In this document: positions 11,064-22,638 of the stretch, one piece after another
Position numbering within the stretch: the stretch's first letter is position 1
Layout: each line of letters opens with the position of its first letter
Origin: Obelidium mucronatum
Lineage: Eukaryota; Chytridiomycota; Chytridiomycetes; Chytridiales; Chytriomycetaceae
Direction: 5' to 3'
DNA length: 64,000 nt
Assembly: GCA_025765595.1 (NCBI GenBank)
Contig: JAIVFH010000001.1
Span: 248,001-312,000, forward strand
Made by a program: the position numbers and the translations under genes
The notes under the pieces: model-generated
Seen by the model: the letters and a program-made list of their open reading frames with translations, nothing else
What the model was told of the DNA's origin: nothing
Databases searched by the model: none

Positions 11064-12768
11064 ATGACTTGGAAAACTTCAGATACTGTTGTAGGTGATA
11101 ATTCAAAGAAGGGAGACGACCAAGTCGAAAGCGCCCCTGTTGTTGAAGGGTACGATAGTGCTCTTGACTTCACTGACGAGGAAGAATCCAAAGTTCTCCG
11201 CCAAATTGATGTAAAACGCAGTTTCTTTTGTTCTTTAGCATAATATTATCTTACACCATGCACTACATATAGCTCCGCTTGATGCCTTGGATCCTGTTTT
11301 CCACATTCATTTTGAATATGGATCGAACAAACCTCTCGAATGCTATTTCCGGGAGACTTCCAGCAACTCTGGGATTCACAAACGTTGTTGTAAACAATGC
11401 AGGCTCAATGTACTCTGTAATTTTTGCTTTCGCGGCCTTTTTTGGTGGTATTCTCGGCAAACGTTATGGGCCACATCGGTTTATCCCATTCCTTGTGTTA
11501 TCTTGGGGAATTGTGACGTTGGGCCATGCTTTCATTGAAAACGCTGCTCAATTTTACATGATTCGAGCTTTGGTTGCGATTACAGAAGGGGGTGTTATCC
11601 CTGCTACCATCGTGTACTTGGTATGTGTTCTTTTGACGTGTGTAAAACGCTCCGTCTGATACAAAGAAATAATAGGGATCCTTCTACAAAAGAGGAGAAA
11701 TTGCAACAAGGCTTTCTTGGTTCTGGGGTGTCCAAAGTCTTGCCTCTGCCTTCTCTGGTATTATGGCTTCCGGCCTCCTTCAGTTGGAAGGAAACGCCGG
11801 AATGTACGGCTGGCGCTGGCTTTTTCTCGTTGATGGGATCATCACTGTTATCGCCGCAGCTCTCTTTTGGTTTGCTCTGCCCAAATCCCCATACTACACA
11901 AAAGGTGGCCTCAACTTTGGAGGTTGGCTTGACGACCGCCAAGCCGCTATTGCCGTGACCCGTGTTATCCGCGATGACCCTCTGAAGCTGAATTACGACT
12001 CTCCGGTTCAAGTTTCTGATGTCTGGGATACAGTGAAAGACTACAAAGTGTGGGGTCACTTGAGTATCACGTTTATTGGATTGGCTTTCAACCCTCCATA
12101 CTCGACATACTTGCCCAGCATTATTTCATCGTTTGGATATAACGTGTACGCTTCAAATGCGCTGACTGCAATTAATTATACTCTTGGGTTTATTGGAATG
12201 ACAGCCATGACAACGCATTCGGATAAAAAGGGTGAACGTGGTTACCATGCCGTCTTTTCAGTCATTTGGCTTATTGTTGGATTTACTCTTCTTGAGTTTC
12301 TTCCTGATAGCGCGCCAAAGGGTGTCTTGTGAGTTTTTTTCGTTTCTTACTTTGGAAAAATCCACCATAACTAAAACCGTGGATAGTTACTTTGCTACAC
12401 TTTTTGTGTCCGCCGGCCCATCAACCCACCCGCTCAACGTTGCCTGGATCACCGAAAACACAGGAACAATCGGGAAACGAACTGTAGCTTCTGGACTTGT
12501 AATCTCGGCTGCCAACCTCTATGCGATTTACGCCAGCCAAATCTACCAGCCCAGTGACGCCCCACGATACCACTTGGGCAACTTTATCATCTTGGGGTTC
12601 CTCGCTGTATCTCTCTTGCTCTTTTTGAACCAAAAGTTCCTCTATGTGCGGTTGAATAGGCAGAGAGCTGCGGTTTGGAATGCCATGTCTGAAGAAGAGA
12701 AACTGGATTATAATGCAACAACAAAACATGTTGGGAGCGACCGTCTTGACTTTATCTTTAAAACCTGA
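11064..12768 (+). CDS. MFS permease of the Dal5 (anion:cation symporter) family, probable sulfonate/sulfur-compound transporter
   Basis: A plasma-membrane transporter, predicted as a proton symporter for an organic anion. Exons 11064-11210, 11273-11620, 11676-12328 and 12387-12768 give 509 aa. Typical Dal5-family marks follow an acidic cytosolic N-terminus: LRLMPWILFSTFILN, then MDRTNLSNA, IRALVAITEGGVIPATI in helix 4, RGEIATRLSWFWG in the loop, and YGWRWLFLVDG. A second hydrophobic half ends in QKFLYVRLNRQR and a polar tail. It is divergent from the sulfonate dioxygenase, and yeast has a Dal5-family sulfonate transporter (Soa1), so sulfonate or a related anion is the best guess at the substrate. 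Other members carry allantoate, nicotinate or biotin precursors, so this rests on context. Confidence 0.85.
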
Positions 12769-13418
12769 TAAATTGCAGATGAAAGGAGGGGAAAAAAGGA
12801 GGGTTAGGAGTGGAATAAAGATAACATTTGAGTGCCCTATCATCGTTTTTTAATCTCACAGTCATTTGCCGCACGCAAACAAAATTCTGGCAAAATTTCA
12901 CCAACCGTGCAATCACCTCCAGACCCCGTTTTGGCACCGAATGTTCCCGCATCCAGTCCCTCGTAGAAAGCGGGTCTACTTCAGAAGCACAGCAGCAGTG
13001 TTACATCCTCTATCCTACCCGAGGTCCCAACCTCGATGATGGCAAGGACGAAATCTTCAACATTCTTGAGACTCTTGCCTGTCTGCCGCCGCCAAACAAC
13101 AACAGCAGCAGCAACAACCCCCAACAGCCACAATTTTCAACAACTGAGAAAAGCAGTTTCTCATTTCCAAAAGATTGTGGATAGTGACGGTGGCTCAGAG
13201 GGTGCGACTCTTGATGCATGGGGAAATCTGGTGTCATTAGAAGAAACGATTTGTCATCCTTTACATGGCTTGCTTACAGTTTCGAGCGTTTTATTTGATA
13301 GTATAGAGGTTCGGATTTAATAAAGAAGATTTCGAGATTATCCTTTGCACAGAAAAGAAAAACACAACTTAAATTGTAGATATACACTGTTTCTAAATGA
13401 ATAATATTATCCCACTCT
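12769..13418. other. Gap with unresolved overlapping open frames on the + strand
   Basis: Two plus-strand frames are open here: about 12828-13184 (contains CYILYPTRGPNLDDG and ends in FPKDCG) and 13036-13320 (starts MMARTKSS, contains SLEETICHPLHG). They overlap in different frames, the first has no ATG at its left edge, and I see no splice pair joining them convincingly. They could be the remains of a small gene or one with a sequencing error. I recognise no family. Confidence 0.3.
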
Positions 13419-16400
13419 CTATTTTTCTCCCAAAAAGGACACTTCTTCTCCTTCAGAGACATCCTTGAGAGGAGGCGCAGCAAAAACCATGCCATACCCC
13501 TGCTCAACAAACTTGACGCCTTTATATACAAGCCATATGATATATCCAACAGCTGACAACCAAGTTAAAAAAAATAAAGTAAATAACCAAATCGACATGA
13601 TATGACACTGTACAACACAAACCTATCAAAACAATCTCAACAAATTGATACACAATCTCCATAACAGCATGCATTGGTCCTCGTTTCACAGCCTCTTTAT
13701 GTTGAATATGGTCTTCGAGAACTTTAATTCTTCGACTTCCGCGTTCATTAATGTCGCTTCCAAGCAGCTCCATCTCCTGAATCATGGATTTGGTCAGCGC
13801 ATCCCCATTCTCGAGGGCCTTTGACAGAGAGTTGATCGCTTGAGACATTTTTTCTAAATTTGAAAGCAGACTCTGATACTGTGCTTCGTGGGTAATGAAT
13901 TTTGGTGAAACGAGAGTTGCCGTTAGCTGATCGGTGCTCGATGATAACTCTTTTAGATTGATCGGCAATAACGGTTTCGGATTCGAAATAATGTTGAAAG
14001 TGGCGATTAACTCCGCATAGGGTCTTACTCTTGCCTATTTTTCCTTCTTCAGTTGAGGGAAACGCAATTAAAATCGTTTTCAACTCACCACCAAACTGTC
14101 TCGATCTTCTCTATAGCGGTCCAATCCCAATTTTAATAACCTCAGCACAGCATTCGCGATATCCACTACTTGGCTCTCCAGGTCATCATTTACTATGACT
14201 TTCGCTCTGGCAGACGATGCTGTTGCAACATCCGACTTGGTTGTCACGACATCCGAAGACGTTTCAGTGTCTTTTCCAGGAACCGCGCTGCTTGTAAGTT
14301 CGCTTGGCGAATCAAAAGCGTGACTTGGATCCTTCAAGTTCAAACCATGAATTCCCAGACTGCTTTTCCTGCGGAACTTTTTTGATGACTTCCTACGAAT
14401 TAAGACAGGGGATGGAGAGGCTCCAAGCTCGTCTGATAATTCTAAAGTTGATTCCACAACCTGTTCCAACATCAGCAACACAACTTGCCGCAGAAAATGT
14501 ATTAATACAAACCCGCTTTTCCTTTCCAAGACGAACTACTCGTTTTCCTTTTCTCCTCTCTGTCGGGCTGCTGCTGCCATGATGGGGTGGCTGGTTTTTG
14601 TCCTCTTTGGCCAATAGATTTCCTCCACCAAAAATCTTCTTCCTTGTGCGTACAGGCCCATTCGAATCCATTGGCTGGTCTAAAGATCCACCGTCCGCTT
14701 TCACTTTGAGTCTTGGAAGCCTGAAAAGCGTGTTTGGCGTCGTCGGGTCGCCACCATCATGTTCCATAGACCCACTTTCCACAGAAGCTGCTACCGCATG
14801 TAGACTATGCTTTGCTTGCCTCTTTCTTCCTTCTGTGAGTGGGGGAGAAGGTGTGTTCTGATGAGCATCAGCCGCCTCGTCCACTGTGATGGATCCCACA
14901 TTGACATCTCTCTCTTCCATAACTTCTTCCTTTCTTCTTCTTCCGAGCCGCATCTTTCGTTGTCGCCGCGGTTTCTCATGAGCTTCATCTCCAGCTGCAG
15001 CAGTCTCCCCAGTTGCAAGGTTGGAGGCTCCTTCTCCATCGCCCCCAACTTCGCCAACATATGCTCCATACCCCCCTACATTTCCAATCCAGCGCTCAAT
15101 ATCTCCAGCTACGGTAGACATGATTGTAGGTCGCTCCGGAGATCTCAAATTAATACGAGGGGACTTGAACGGGTTCCTTGTCCGAGACATTCGCGGTTGC
15201 GCGGCTGAAGGATCATCCTCAATACGCGCGGGTTCAAGCAGTCGCTGATGCATATCCTGCAGCTGTTCCTGGTCTTGCGGACGAGCTTCAACAAAATCGT
15301 CCAGCCGCTCCCCTTCCCCATCACTGCCGCCGCCAGCACCAACAGTACCAAGATTGTTCTCATTTACACCTTCTCCACCGCTGTTGTCATCGCTATACCC
15401 GCCTCCACCCAACCCTCCGCCCAAAAACATATTCAAAAGGGCACTCTCTTGAATAACCACCGCCGGACTCTCTGCCTGCTCTTGTTCCGTTAAAAGCGTG
15501 CTTTTTCTTCGACCCATATTGTGTCCCGTACGATAGGCGACTCCTTTTCCCAACATGACGTTCAGCGCAACGGTTCCAGAACGGAGTTTCCGCAAGACTT
15601 TCTGGGTACTTTGCTTTGATACTATTTGCTGGCTAGCGCCCAGAGATTCTGATGCAGATTGTCGGCGACCGAGGCTTTGGTAGCGATGTTCCGCATCTGT
15701 TGGAAGAGAAGGATTGGAGAAGATTGTATTGGTATTGTCGCCACCGCCAAGCAGAGCTGAAGATGAAGAAGGGTGAATATTTTGCTGCTGTTGCTGATTT
15801 TGGTGTTGAAGCTGCTGTTGTAGTTTGTTTGAACTGCCTGTTGATCCTCTTGTCAAACTCTCCTTCCACTTTCCGAAAACACTGGCTTTACCACCCAACA
15901 AACTTGCCCCACTTCTCTTTTCGGATAAAACAAAGTCCTGACCTTGTTGTTGTTGCTGTTGTTGTTGTGGGGACATCTGTTGCTGCTGCTGTGTTGCTGT
16001 TGCCGCACCGCCACCAACATTATTATTCCGCCGACTCGCCATCACTTCCAAATAGTCCTTCATTTCTTCCGCTCCAACGTCCCAACCCCCTTTCAACATT
16101 CTGACTTTCCTTATATCGCCCGACGGTGCTTTTGCTTTCACAGCCGCCTGCCAAGCTTCCCTCCTATATCGAATTACAGCAAGCGGGTTATATGGCTGTT
16201 GAAGTGTTGTCATTTGATATGCGAGGAGTTGGTATTTTTGAGCAATATGGTTCCTAGCCCGTGCAGCTCGTTGAACCGTTGCTGTGGAAGCCGTTATTTG
16301 ATGTTTCGAATGGTCAGCAGGGGCTGATATGGAGATTGGTGGTTTACTTGTTACAGAAGACGTTATTGACGGTTGAGGTTCTGGGGAAGAGGACCTTGAA

Positions 16401-17681
16401 TGATCTTTTGAGGATGGCGGCGTTGAAACCGATGTGTAATGAAAAGAGCTCTTTCGTGGTGGCGGTTGATCTTGAATATGGAAATTCGATGGTGTTGCAA
16501 GGCTGTTTGGCGATATAGGGCTACTTGTGAGGGCTATAAGCTTGAGCAAAAACGGGTCTGTGTCTGAAAGAGTTTCTGGTAACTGCTGTTGATCATTTTG
16601 GTATTGGTTTGCAGCACTGGGGGTTATCGGAGTTGTTGTTGGTGTTGACGAAGACAATGCTGGAGATGTGGGCAACGAAAAAGATGTTGACGGTAGAGCC
16701 GATATTCGAGACTTCTGTTTTGTGAGCAACGACTTTGGATTCATATTCTGCGCTGAGAGATCTTAACTCATATTCCCGGATAATAAAAGTGATAAAAATA
16801 CACACGAACCATGGTAAAATAATCGCCGCTGGACCGGCTGGGTCCAGCAAGGTTCGTGGTGATTGTTGGTGGACTGAGTGGAAGATTATCGCGTTGAAAC
16901 CCAGCAGGAGCCTCATTGTTTCCACTAAACATCGAATGGCGACTTTTTCTCGTATCTTCATTTGGCATCCCAGCAGTAGCTGGTGGTAGTGGAAGAAATC
17001 CAGCAGTTGAAGACTTATTCGCAAGCCTGTGATCAGAAAGAGATAGAGCCATAGAAGATGAAGCCGGTGGGATATCCGAAAATGATCGATGTCGTATTGG
17101 AGTTGGAACGGATGATTGAGCCTGAAAGAATTGCCTTGGTTGCACGCTAGACCGGGTGGAATCAACTTCGCTATGAACGGTGAGGCCTCGATCTGAGCGT
17201 GAGGTAGACGTGTACTCTGATGAAGGCGCATCATCTCCCGATTCCTCTGAGTCAGAGTCGGGTTCATCATCGTCATCCAGTTCATTGTGATAGACCGACT
17301 TGGGCCCATAGTCCGTATCTTCCCCGTCTGTAGTGTACAATTGCGAGTCTGACTCTGTATTGTATTCCGAAGACTTTGATTCGACAGACTTCCTCGTGTT
17401 GTGTCGTTGAAGTCGGGGAACAGTTCGTGACTCAGCGTCAACTTCATGTAACGGCTCAACCTGTTGTTTCTATAGCTTAAAACCAATAAAACAAATACAA
17501 GGACGAAAGACGAAGAGACCTCCGAGAATTGTCTCTGTTTTCGATTGCTTCTACCGCTTATTACTTCACAGTCAACACCAGAGTTGTCGCTGTCTTCGTC
17601 GCTAGTAAACCCAGAACCTGAAGCATCGCTTTCGTGTACTGATTCGACCAAAAGCGTTGGTAGCAATTGGGTGTTGTCCAT
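13419..17681 (-). CDS. Large low-complexity protein with two hydrophobic C-terminal segments, function unknown
   Basis: Not recognised. Exons, all in frame: 17681-17520, about 17469-16810, 16747-14513, 14460-14089, 14034-13623 and 13552-13419, giving about 1,324 aa. The exon 1/2 join is the least certain. The N-terminus is acidic (DSDSEESGDDAPSSE) with many Ser/Pro. A conserved-looking island reads RARNHIAQKYQLLAYQ, then YNPLAVIRYRREAW. Long Gln, Gly and Ser runs follow, then basic patches (RQRKMRLGRRRKEE). Near the end a helical segment (EAQYQSLLSNLEKMSQAI) precedes two hydrophobic stretches, MEIVYQFVEIVLI and AVGYIIWLVYKGVKFV, and a short acidic tail. So it is probably an intracellular protein anchored by its C-terminus. 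Its start codon lies only 22 bp from that of the hydrolase on the other strand. Confidence 0.6.
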
Positions 17682-17703
17682 TGTTTTGATTTTTATTGAA
17701 AGC

Positions 17704-18804
17704 ATGGAAGCTCTTCTCGTAACATTTGCCGCTCTTGTTGGTCTTTATTCGGCAATTGTTCCCACAGATGATTCGGTCCAAGGATCTCTTGTGGATCTTA
17801 AAGAGAACAAGGACGTGTTGAAGCACTACCCGCTGAGGCCACACTCCCAGTTTGCGCCTCTCTCACACGGAAACACTCACTACTGGATCACAGGCGATCC
17901 ACTTGCAAAACACAAAATCGTTCTTCTTCATGGAATTTCAGGGTCCTGGGCCTCGATGCCACACGTAGTCGATGGTCTTTCGCGACGTGGTTTTCAAGTT
18001 TTGAGCTACGATATCTACGGAAGAGGTTATTCGGCTTCTCCTGGCGTCAAATACAGCACTGATTTATACGTCAAGCAGCTGAAGGAGCTGATGGACCATG
18101 CCGGCTGGGAGCGTGCCAACGTTTTAGGATATTCTATGGGAGGAGGCATTGCTGCCTCCTTTGCCGATCAGTATGTAGAAAAAGTGAATGATTTGGTTCT
18201 CGTTGCTCCTTCTGGTTTGCGTGAGGGAATTCCATTCGGCGCTAGAGTGCTGGCATTTCCCTTTCTGGGTCCGCTATTTTCGTACACTCTGGGCCGACGG
18301 TTGTTATCGAGGCTTTCAAACAGCAATCATTCTCGCGCATTCATTAATTCACCTCATATGGTAATATAACACAGCATCAGAAGCTGTCCGGTTTTTTTTT
18401 CGCGAAAGTTCTGACCTTTGAAAGTAGACCCACTTTTCGGCTGTTCAAGACCTCAATATCAAGTTGAACCCAGGGTTTTTAAGAGCCTATCTAGGGACAG
18501 TGCAGAAGGGGGGTCCTATCGAGGGACTTCGCGCAGTGTATCAACGCGTTGGTATGCGACTTGGTAATCGCGTCTTTTGCATATGGGTAATAGCACCTCA
18601 TTTCCTTAAACTTGCATATACCTGATCCTGTTTTATTAGGGTAAACAAGATCAAGTTGTCAGCTTCACGGAGGATGCCCCAATATTCCAAGCACTGAATC
18701 CTAAAGCCAACTTTGTTGCAGTCGACGGTGGACATTCTGTCTTTCCCGAGCAATGCGATTTGATTTTAGATCCCGTAACCCAGTTTCTGAAGAGGAACTC
18801 TTGA
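17704..18804 (+). CDS. Alpha/beta-hydrolase fold enzyme 1 (probable lipase/esterase)
   Basis: A serine hydrolase of unknown substrate. Exons 17704-18360, 18428-18586 and 18640-18804 give 326 aa. An N-terminal hydrophobic stretch (LLVTFAALVGLYSAIV) suggests a signal peptide or anchor. Seen: oxyanion motif LLHGISGSW, YDIYGRGYS, nucleophile elbow GYSMGGG, the acid in GKQDQVV and the histidine in DGGHSVF, which makes a complete triad in the usual order. It is a paralogue of the gene at 21376, which lies on the far side of two phosphatase genes, all on one strand. The last intron sits just before the acid-bearing segment; the paralogue lacks it. The start codon is 22 bp from the start of the divergent gene on the other strand. 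Confidence 0.82.
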
Positions 18805-18841
18805 ATCTAGCAAAAATACAATAAGACTTAGTTTTTTTGAA

Positions 18842-20123
18842 ATGAGCTCTGCCCCGAACAGTGTTTGGATATCACTCCTTGTTGTAATTAGCATAGTCTA
18901 CCTCCTTATCCAAGCGATGAAGAAGATCTTAACGGTTCAAGAATATTCGACATGCCCAGATCTTTAGGATAAAGTAAATATCTATTCAAAAAATCATGTA
19001 ATTGTTTCTGCTTCTCCAGACGCTTGCTCATCCAGTGAATACGCCTGGCTCTGAATTTCTCAGCATTCTCGCATTAGGCGATTGGGGCGCCCAGTTGAAC
19101 TTGGTAGATGAGGAATCAGTTGCGAAAACTATGGACAAGTGGGCTCAAGAGATGGGAACAACTGCAGTTATCAGTCTAGGAGACAACTACTACAAGGGCG
19201 GAATCTATAACTACGATGGTGTACAATCTGCTGACGATCCTAAATTTAATACGCTATGGAAAGACGTGTTTGACGGATCGACACTGTCAAAACTCCCTTG
19301 GTGGGTCATAATGGGGTAAGGAAGCTCGCTTGTTTCTTTATACTGTTGAATTTTGTAGTAAGATGTGATGTGATTTATTAGAAATCATGACTGGATGGGT
19401 ATTGACTCCTACAAGTACGAGCTGCTGTTTACGAAGAACCCACAATGGATTCTCCCGGATTATTTCTACACAAAACGCGTACTCATTCCAGGAACAACAT
19501 CAAAATACGCGTCTTTCATCTTTCTTGACACAAATCTCTTGCAGTATGGGTATAAACCTGGTGGTGAAATGGAACACAACTTCAAATCGGCGGGATGGAC
19601 TCAAAAGTCAAACTCCATCGAGAAACAAATCCAATGGCTAGAAATGGCTTTATTCGCTGCGAATAAGGATGAATTTGTGTTTGTTCTAGGCCATCATGGA
19701 TGCTTCTCGTGCGAAATCGATGTGAAGGAATCAAAGGATATGCATCGAGTTCTGGATCTCATCAACAAATACAGAGTCACAGCATACATGCATGGCCACC
19801 ACCACACTCTAGCCTATTACTATACAAATAATAACTCCACATTGCATATTCAGTCTGGAGCAGGCGGGAGAACTGACGGACCGTGCGTACCAGTTGATAC
19901 GGCAGCAGCGGGTCAAGAAAAGTCAGGGTCGTATGGATTCGTTCATTTGCGTGTTTATCAGAAGTTTTCGCAGTTTGAGTTTGTGACAGAGAATGGGGAA
20001 ATTGTCTTCAATGCATATATGGAAACACGAACACCAGTAGAGGGTGTGACCAAGGGTGAATTTTCGGAAGTGAATCCTTATGATTCGGCCATTCATTTTA
20101 ACAGAATCAATAATACTGTGTAA
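18842..20123 (+). CDS. Purple acid phosphatase (ACP5-like metallophosphoesterase)
   Basis: Dinuclear-metal phosphatase of the tartrate-resistant acid phosphatase type, probably secreted. Exons 2 and 3 are firm: 19020-19315 and 19382-20123, joined at the metal-binding motif as WWVIMG/NHDW. Metal-ligand motifs in order: LGDWG, SLGDNYY, GNHD, LGHHG and HGHHH, all intact. The first exon is a guess: an ATG at 18842 opens a hydrophobic stretch (WISLLVVISIVYLL) that could be a signal anchor and could splice from about 18935 to 19020. Without it the open frame has no ATG. The tandem relative at 20177 has a normal signal peptide on its first exon. It sits between two hydrolase paralogues. Confidence 0.78.
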
Positions 20124-20176
20124 TTTCAGGCCTGGAACTTTTTGGTATTGGCCATCGGAAATAAGCAGAAAAGTCA

Positions 20177-21325
20177 ATGTGGATTATCAGTCTTGCCCCC
20201 CTCCTCACCGCACTTGCGGCCGCTGCCCATCCAACCAGTCTAAAAAAGCATAACCCATATCTCAGTGTTCTGCTTATCGGAGACTGGGGAATCAAATCGA
20301 TCTATCGAACGAAGAGAACGTTGCCTCCACAATGGACTCTTGGGCCAAAGACCACGATTCAACCTGCGTCATTAGTCTTGGAGACAACTTTTACAAAGCA
20401 GCAGATTATCCATACGATGGACTAAGTTCTCCCGACGACAGCAAGTTTCACGCGTTGTGGACAGATGTTTATTCAGGAACCACGCTTGCGAAATTGCCCT
20501 GGTGGATCGTGCTGGGGTGAGTCCCGAAAACAGTTTGTTTGCATTAGAGACTGCCCTGACTTGAAAGGGCATAGAAATCATGATTGGCTGGAACTTGATT
20601 CCCACAAGTTTGAAATCGAGTACAAACACAATCGATGGAATATTCCTGATCTATTCTACACCCGACGGATTCAACTACCGGGACCCCAAAAAAGACACGC
20701 TTCCTTCATATTTATCGAAACAGATCTTCTTCAATACGGATATTTCCCACCAAACAACATGTCTGTGAATTTTGCTACTCTGGGATGGACGCCTGAAGGC
20801 TCGAACTGCTGAAAAGCAGCTGGCATGGTTAGATAATGAGTTATTTAAAGCCAATAAGGACGATTTCATCTTTGTCGTGGGGCATCACGGAGGATTCACG
20901 TGCGGGGAGGAAGTGGAAACATCTTTCGCCATCCAGAATATGACTGCTCTTGTGAACAAGTACAATGCGACCGCGTACATCCACGGACACCACCATACTC
21001 TTGCATATTACTATACAAACAATAATTCGACATCTTCAAGTTCAGTCCTGGTGCTGGTGGGAATATTGATGGCCCATGTGCGCCAATGTCAGATGCACCC
21101 GGACAAGAATTGGTGAATATTTACGGGTTCACGCACTTGAGAGTGTATCAAGAGTATGCGCAGTTTGAATTCGTCACTGAAAAGAATACGCTGGTGTTTG
21201 AGGCTTTTATGAAGAGGAGGAAGCCGGCAGTGGGTGTCAAAGTCGACAAGACTCATTTATCACACGAAAAGGATCCAAGTATCCATTTTAGAAAAGGAAG
21301 AAAGCACTTGGGACTAATGGCGTAA
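20177..21325 (+). pseudogene. Second purple acid phosphatase-like gene with three frame breaks
   Basis: A tandem relative of the preceding gene. It begins well, with a signal peptide (MWIISLAPLLTALAAAA) and the first metal motif IGDWG, then loses frame at about 20286-20293. The correct reading (IDLSNEENVASTMDSW, then SLGDNFY) resumes one frame over, as if one base were missing. The intron (20517-20574) again joins at GNHD. A second break at about 20800-20812 runs into a TGA, after which ARTAEKQLAWL and VGHHGGF resume. A third at about 21031-21036 follows HGHHH and NNNST. The remainder to 21325 is open and homologous (YGFTHLRVYQEYAQFEFV). Either a recent pseudogene or three indel errors in the assembly; the high remaining similarity allows both. 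Confidence 0.72.
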
Positions 21326-21375
21326 AAATACATATAAATCTACTTTAAATTTGGTTTACAATATCGCAGATATTG

Positions 21376-22535
21376 ATGCTTGTACCTACTTTGATTGTCA
21401 CCCCTTTCCTGATTGTCCTCCTGGTCTTTCTCGCTTATATTTTCGCTGTCCCGCGAGACGATGAACCTCTTGGCTCCTTGTCAACCTGTACTGATTCAAC
21501 GGCGTGTGACCTTTTGGAACTGGTCTACCCACTCCAAACAGATGTCAACAAGTTTGCCTCGTTATCAAAAGGAAAGACTCACTTCTTCCTTAAAGGAAAA
21601 GCAGATGGAAAACGAATCGTATTGGTGCATGGAATCAATGGTGGGGAATAGATCTGCTTATCTGGCCATGTCAAACCTGTGAATAACGGAGCCTGCCAAT
21701 TTAGCTACAGGCAACATCTTTCCTCATGCAATCGATGCATTGGTCAATCGAAACTTTCTTGTTCTATCCTATGACTTGTATGGCATGGGATATTCTGATT
21801 CGCCTGGTAAGATTGCATGCTGGATAATCAAAAACTAACGGTTGCCCGAAAGCCGCCAGATACGATTCGGAGACATATACGACCCAGCTCAAAGAATTAT
21901 TAGATCATGTGGGATGGTCGAAGACAATCGTCCTTGGAAACTCATTGGGAGGAGGAATCTCAACAGAATTCGCTAACCAATATCCAGAGATGGTGGAAAA
22001 GCTAGTTCTCATCGCTCCGGCTGGATTGAAGCATTCGTTACCTGCTATTGGTAAAGTCTTCGCAATTCCCATTCTGGGAGAAACGTTATTTTACCTCATC
22101 GGCCGAAGATTCTTGTCACAAAGGTCCAAAAAGCACCTGAAAGGCCTCATTCCGGATCCATACAAGGTAAATCTTGTATTTGTTAAGAAGCAACTAAAGC
22201 TAAAAAGACCCCTCGGTCAGTCCCATATGGTTGCCATGCAGAACCTCAACTTCAAACACAACCAGGGCTTTGCACGCTGCTACTTTAAAACTATTCAATT
22301 TGGTCCGATTCAAAATAGAGATTCTATTTTTCAAAGCGTGGCTTCTCAATTTGGTTCACGGGTTTTGTGTATTTGGGGTCGTGGCGATACAACCACAGAT
22401 TTCCAGGTGGAAGGTGCGAGATTTCGCAAGTATATGCCGAATGCTCAGTTCGTAGAGCTGGAAGGGCGGCATACGATTTTTGGAGAGCGCGCAGACGATG
22501 TCACGGATATTATTAAGGAGTTTTGTGCTTCGTGA
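21376..22535 (+). CDS. Alpha/beta-hydrolase fold enzyme 2 (probable lipase/esterase)
   Basis: Paralogue of the hydrolase at 17704, 329 aa. Exons 21376-21640, 21711-21806, 21853-22166 and 22221-22535. The N-terminal helix (IVTPFLIVLLVFLAYIFAV) looks like a membrane anchor. Motifs: VLVHGING, YDLYGMGYS, nucleophile GNSLGGG, acid in WGRGDTTTD and histidine in EGRHTIF, so the triad is complete. The first intron uses a weak donor (GTGGGG) and is supported mainly by phase and by homology (GING/NIFPHAID). The third intron is 54 nt with no stop in frame, so its retention would only add 18 residues. Intron positions differ from the paralogue, so the duplication is not very recent. Confidence 0.8.
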
Positions 22536-22638
22536 GCACATTACCGTATGGGAGTTTCAAAACAAATAAATATATATGCAGGTGGTTGATAATATGGTTG
22601 ATACGGAGTACGTGGAATTCCGTCACCGCCACTTTTAT

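Noticed and set aside
12828..13320. A gene made from two overlapping plus-strand frames
   Set aside because: The first frame has no ATG and no splice pair joins them; kept only as an unresolved region.
18842..18966. A separate 41-residue membrane peptide starting at 18842
   Set aside because: More likely the first exon or leader of the phosphatase at 19020, but the join is not certain; no reason to call an independent gene.
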